From Sphingobacteriaceae bacterium (GTDB lineage: Bacteria > Bacteroidota > Bacteroidia > B-17B0 > Aurantibacillaceae): DNA of 64,000 bases. The DNA is taken from NCBI GenBank assembly GCA_002319075.1, contig NVQB01000001.1, forward strand, positions 4,526,001-4,590,000, read 5' to 3'. Position numbers and translations under genes: made by a program. Position 1 is the stretch's first letter. Every line of letters starts with the position of its first letter. The notes under the pieces are model-generated. The model was given only the letters and a program-made list of their open reading frames with translations. It searched no databases and was not told the DNA's origin. This document shows, in pieces, positions 60,231-64,000 of the stretch.

Positions 60231-63200
60231 CAAATCTTAAATCCAATAACAAGAATATCATCCACCTGTTCATTTTCATGTTTCCAGTCTAAATGTTCTT
60301 GTTTGATATTTTTTTCCTGTGAATCAAAATCAAATTTCGAATTTTTAACCAGCAAATCTTTAAAGCGGGATGTGCTGTATTTTTTATCTTTTAATCCTCC
60401 AAACTGATCTGCGTAACCATCTGTAAAAATATAGAAGATGTCGCCTTTATTAGTCTCTAGAGTATGCGTAGTATACACGATGGTTTCTTCCCTGTCTTTT
60501 TGCTTGGTACCAATAGGGATTTTATCTGCTTTAATTTCTGATAATACACCGTTGGAATTTACTATCCAAAGTGGGCGCATAGCACCCGCGTATTCTAAAG
60601 TGTTTTTCGAATGATTTATTTTGCAGATCGCAATATCCATTCCATCCTTTGATTCAGATTCATTTTTATGTAGAACACCTAAAACACCATTGTTTAATGC
60701 CACTAAAATATCTTTCGGGTCTGTAATTTTTTCTTCGTTAACTATCCGGTTTAAAAGATTATAGCCGATAAGACTCATAAAGGCACCCGGAACCCCATGT
60801 CCTGTGCAATCTACAGCGGCAATAATTGAACAGTCTTCAAAATGTGTAAACCAGTAAAAATCACCACTCACAATATCTTTAGTCATGTATAGCACAAAAG
60901 ATTCGGGGATATACGCTTTTATAAGATCATTTGCCGGTAAAATGGCGTGTTGGATTTTCCTGGCGTAAGAAATACTGTCGGTGATGTCTTTGTTCTTTTG
61001 AATGATGATCTGCTCTTGTTTTTTTCTTACAGAAACATCCGTATCGATAATGATAATTTTTTTAAGCTGACCCTGATCATCAAAGATCGGTGTAAGAGTG
61101 GAAGATTCCCACGTTTCAGCTCCGGATTCTATCTTCTTATTCAAAGACTCGTAATTTACAGAACGTTTGTTACGAACGGCATCCTCAATAATAGATCTAA
61201 TATCCTTGTTGTTACTTAAAGAGTAGATGGTGTCCCCATAATTTTTCTTAAGCTCATCCAGATCCATTTTATTCAGCTTCACAAAACTCTCGTTTATGTA
61301 TTCTAATTTGCCATCGGCTTCAAGAATTAAAACAACATTGTCGGTTTTACTTGCCACCAGAGAGAGTTGCTCGAGTTCAATATTTTTACTTTCGATAATT
61401 TGCGATTGTTTTTCAATTTGCGAAGTCCTTTCTTTTACGCGGCGTTCCAATAAAAGATTTTCACGTTGCAGGGCCTTTAAACGGTATTTTACGAACAAGT
61501 AAATGGATGAAGCTCCCACAGCTACAACCAGGATCCAAAACCACCAGCGCTTCCAGATAGGTGTGAGAATGATAAAAGCATGGCCGGTGGGGTCGCTCCA
61601 AACATCTTCTTCATTCTTAACCTGCACTTTAAACGTATAGGTACCCGGACTAAGGTTGTTATAATTTACGATGCCACCCTCGTCAGAATAAATCCAATCT
61701 TCGTCCTGTCCATGCAACATATACCGGAAAAGAAGTTTGCCGGGGTTTTTTAACCAGATGCCATTGTATTCGAAAGCAATATTATTTTGATTGTGTTTGA
61801 ATTCATAAATAGAATCAAGAGGGAAAGGTTTAAAATTTAAGAGGAAGGAACTAATAAAAATTTGTGGTTTTATAGAATCGCTTGTCTCGGTATTAGTTCG
61901 AAAAGTGAGAACGCCATTGTTTGTGCCGCTGTAAATTTTATCCTGTGAATAAAATACCGCGTTTAAATTCGGTTCCATATCTCCGTCGTAAAGATCGTAG
62001 TAACTCACGGAATTATCTTTGCAGTTTATTTTATCTATCCCTTTTGAATTTATAGCATAAACCGTGTTGTCTGAAGCAACCAATTGCTGAGGTTGTTCAT
62101 CTCTTAAACCATTTGACATTTTAATGCTTAACAAAGATTTGCCATCGTATTTTATTACGCCGTCGGCATTAGAAGTTGCCCAAATGTTGTTGTACTGGTC
62201 TTTGCATAGAGAAAAAACCGTATTGGAATTAAGTTTAAATTTTTTAGTCAGATCAATAAATTTTTCCTGTTCAAGTCTTTGCAGCCCACCTCCATCCGTT
62301 GCTAAATAAAGATTTCCTTTGTCATCGGTAATGGAGGCGTATACATAATTACTTCCCAAGCCTTCTGCTTCTGTAAATGTTTTTTCGATGGAGAACTTCT
62401 TTTTCATACCATCCATTTCTACTCTTGCTTTCACGAGTCCTCCGCCAAGTGTGGAAATATAAACGGTATTCTTATCGGCGAAATAAATGTTGCTAATGTT
62501 GTCATTAGCCAGTTTGTCTTCTTTAGAATTAATAATGACGGTGTTTTTTGTCTCAGAACTTAAAATAATAATTCCATTTCCATAAGTGCCGAACCAGATA
62601 TTTCCATCCGGAGCCTTGGTAGCACAGGAAATCGTATATTTATTAAGATCCTGAATTTTATTCACGATGGTTTTACCTTCCGCATCGTTCATTATCTTCG
62701 AGATTCCTTTTGTAGTACCAACCCAAACGGCGTTATCGTTATCAATCGCCAGGGCAAGTATTTTATCATCACTGAGTCCTTTGGTGGTATTAATAAAATT
62801 AAAACGGCGCTCTGTAAAATGGCTGATTCCTTTTTTTGATGCTAACCAAATTTGTTTTTCACGATCAATAAAAACCTGATTAATGCCGGAACTTTGAATG
62901 TAATCTTCGTAGTTATATACAAAGATAGAACCCTTGTCAATTTGAATCAATCCGTTTTTTTCAGTACCAACAACCATCTTAGTCGTAGTCTGACTGAAAG
63001 CATTCATTACCGGACCCAGGGCCCAGCTCGTGAAGAAGGGATTACGTTCTATCTTCTTTTTCGCAAAGTTATAATAACAGATCCCTGAATCCTGCATAGA
63101 GATGAGTAAACGGCCATTATCAAAAGTAACGTCTCTTACAATGTTATCAGGTAATCCGAGTTTGTTTGAGATAATTGTAAAACGTGGATTTGTGATTACA

Positions 63201-63754
63201 TTGTCAATTTCTGTAATCCCTGCGTCTGTGCCACACCAGATTTTATTTATAAGATCACTGCTTAATTTGTAAATAACATTATCACTAAGACCTTTTTCGC
63301 TGGTAAAATGAGTAAGTTGAGAACCAGACCAATAGAAAACACCGTTGCCATAGGTTCCAATGCAAACACCACTCTTTAACTCGCAGAAAGAAGTGATTTT
63401 TTCTTCATTAGGTTTTGTAAAGAGAAGAGAATCAATTTTATTTTTTTTGATATAATATACTTTACCCGATTTTGTTCCGATCCAAATGGTTTCTTTAGAG
63501 TCGATAAAAAGAGCACTGATTTCTTTTTTTAAAATTGCGTTTTCTTTAGCAACTTCTGTGCAGGAGCGACCATTGAACTTATAAATCCCGTCGCTAGTGC
63601 CAAGCCATAAATAGCCCGAAAAATCCTGCATTATTACGTTTACAGAAATGTCTTTTTTTCCTGTTAACGAAAAATAATTTTTAACCTGGAGTTGAGAGAA
63701 TAGGAGTGAGGAATAAGCAAATAGAACAAGTGTTATTTTAAGTTGCTTCAACAC
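60230..63754 (-). CDS. two-component-propeller / Y_Y_Y / PAS / SpoIIE phosphatase sensor
   Basis: 1174 residues from GTG 63754. A signal peptide is followed by ~600 residues of Reg_prop repeats (patterns such as GYLWLGTSDGIYKFN, IWIGTKSGKVYYI), a beta-propeller pair. A Y_Y_Y domain (~650-745) precedes one membrane helix (~750-772), a coiled coil, a PAS domain (~800-930) and a SpoIIE/PP2C phosphatase (DIVSGDFYWFTHFE, DCTGHGVPGAFMSLI, FTDGYADQFGG). This is the sensor half of a hybrid two-component system joined to a Ser/Thr phosphatase instead of a kinase. Confidence 0.87.
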   Translation of the reverse strand: MLKQLKITLVLFAYSSLLFSQLQVKNYFSLTGKKDISVNVIMQDFSGYLWLGTSDGIYKFNGRSCTEVAKENAILKKEISALFIDSKETIWIGTKSGKVYYIKKNKIDSLLFTKPNEEKITSFCELKSGVCIGTYGNGVFYWSGSQLTHFTSEKGLSDNVIYKLSSDLINKIWCGTDAGITEIDNVITNPRFTIISNKLGLPDNIVRDVTFDNGRLLISMQDSGICYYNFAKKKIERNPFFTSWALGPVMNAFSQTTTKMVVGTEKNGLIQIDKGSIFVYNYEDYIQSSGINQVFIDREKQIWLASKKGISHFTERRFNFINTTKGLSDDKILALAIDNDNAVWVGTTKGISKIMNDAEGKTIVNKIQDLNKYTISCATKAPDGNIWFGTYGNGIIILSSETKNTVIINSKEDKLANDNISNIYFADKNTVYISTLGGGLVKARVEMDGMKKKFSIEKTFTEAEGLGSNYVYASITDDKGNLYLATDGGGLQRLEQEKFIDLTKKFKLNSNTVFSLCKDQYNNIWATSNADGVIKYDGKSLLSIKMSNGLRDEQPQQLVASDNTVYAINSKGIDKINCKDNSVSYYDLYDGDMEPNLNAVFYSQDKIYSGTNNGVLTFRTNTETSDSIKPQIFISSFLLNFKPFPLDSIYEFKHNQNNIAFEYNGIWLKNPGKLLFRYMLHGQDEDWIYSDEGGIVNYNNLSPGTYTFKVQVKNEEDVWSDPTGHAFIILTPIWKRWWFWILVVAVGASSIYLFVKYRLKALQRENLLLERRVKERTSQIEKQSQIIESKNIELEQLSLVASKTDNVVLILEADGKLEYINESFVKLNKMDLDELKKNYGDTIYSLSNNKDIRSIIEDAVRNKRSVNYESLNKKIESGAETWESSTLTPIFDDQGQLKKIIIIDTDVSVRKKQEQIIIQKNKDITDSISYARKIQHAILPANDLIKAYIPESFVLYMTKDIVSGDFYWFTHFEDCSIIAAVDCTGHGVPGAFMSLIGYNLLNRIVNEEKITDPKDILVALNNGVLGVLHKNESESKDGMDIAICKINHSKNTLEYAGAMRPLWIVNSNGVLSEIKADKIPIGTKQKDREETIVYTTHTLETNKGDIFYIFTDGYADQFGGLKDKKYSTSRFKDLLVKNSKFDFDSQEKNIKQEHLDWKHENEQVDDILVIGFKI

Positions 63755-63763
63755 AAATAAGAA

Positions 63764-64000
63764 CTAGGCTTTAGGTTTTAAAGTGGCTTTTACTTCCACC
63801 ATAATTACCGAAGCTATTTTTTGGTTTACGACTTTCGGAATTTTAATATTATGATCTTCAAGTGGAACTTCAAAAGAAGTTTCAACAAACATGTCCTTAT
63901 CTTTTATAGTAACTTTTACTTTTATGATTTTTTCCTTGTCGGTACCGTGAATGGTAAAGATACCTTTTGCCCTTACAGATACCATTCCGTTTTTTGAAAA
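63764..64000 (-). CDS. YceI-like protein, C-terminal part (cut by window edge)
   Basis: The open frame continues past 64000. The visible ~78 residues include MVSVRAKGIFTIHGTDKEKI, then PLEDHNIKIPKVVNQKIASV and a final strand EVKATLKPKA, matching the end of YceI-family lipocalin-like proteins. The stop lies 9 bp before the start of the sensor gene, so the two are co-transcribed. The start and signal peptide lie outside the window. Confidence 0.7.
   Translation of the reverse strand, partial: FSKNGMVSVRAKGIFTIHGTDKEKIIKVKVTIKDKDMFVETSFEVPLEDHNIKIPKVVNQKIASVIMVEVKATLKPKA

Noticed and set aside
1-64000. CRISPR array, integrase or insertion sequence
   Set aside because: No regularly spaced direct repeats with unique spacers, no transposase or integrase motifs, and no terminal inverted repeats were seen around the islands.

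Overview
The window comes from a member of the Bacteroidota. Lineage markers include a C-terminal type IX secretion sorting domain, remnants of a CHU_C gliding-type domain, a GldI-like lipoprotein, a two-component-propeller/Y_Y_Y sensor, promoters of the TTTG-N18/19-TAnnTTTG kind, and low-GC, AT-rich intergenic DNA. Genus cannot be fixed from the sequence alone. I see no phage structural genes, intact transposases or CRISPR array.

Positions 1-8,800 form a defence island. It holds a membrane-anchored KAP-family NTPase directly behind a DNA methyltransferase. Divergent from these are a C-type controller and a restriction enzyme that is clearly a BamHI relative (catalytic residues D88, E101 and E103). 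A Septu-like ATPase/HNH pair (PtuA/PtuB) and a MazF-type toxin with an unusually long upstream partner complete the island. Positions 8,900-16,600 hold an orphan HTH-like accessory protein, a DoxX-like membrane protein, decayed genes (including a YceI-family pseudogene), a large multi-PAS histidine kinase and a single-domain response regulator.

Positions 16,600-25,000 carry small redox and efflux genes with their regulators: MFS pump, quinone oxidoreductase, AraC, HxlR, NmrA-like, VOC and two Crp/Fnr proteins. Each of the two Crp/Fnr genes follows a copy of a roughly 283-bp dispersed repeat. At 25,292-27,751 lies a PhoX-like T9SS cargo protein. Positions 28,100-34,200 are an arsenic-resistance cluster: two ArsR proteins, DUF6428, an ArsO-type monooxygenase, two LMW-phosphatase-type arsenate-reductase homologues (one exported), Acr3, and a MerT-like Cys-rich fusion protein. 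Decayed genes follow.

Positions 35,250-45,650 contain two minus-strand operons. One combines EgtD and EgtB (ergothioneine synthesis) with an EgtUV/OpuB-like ABC importer, an oxidoreductase, a SnoaL protein and two tandem Crp/Fnr regulators. The solute-binding domain of the importer appears circularly permuted. The other has a DOPA-dioxygenase-like protein, an esterase, a SnoaL lipoprotein and an F420-type NADP oxidoreductase. Small NTF2-like and ABM proteins, a truncated SDR and a GT39-type membrane glycosyltransferase follow.

Positions 50,340-53,930 are the most unusual part. A leader/attenuator-like RNA region is followed by a normal tRNA-Pro, then His- and Phe-type tRNA genes whose T-loops both carry the same palindromic insert. 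Next come a TPR protein, a stretch of broken tRNA-like elements, a slipin (SPFH) protein, another tRNA-like element with a palindrome variant, and tRNA-Asp on the opposite strand. The last 10 kb hold a Bcp peroxiredoxin, a histone H1-like protein, endonuclease III, a GldI-like FKBP lipoprotein, two SpoIIE-phosphatase signalling proteins with different sensor halves, a decayed PKD/CHU_C gene, and the end of a YceI-like gene cut by the window edge.
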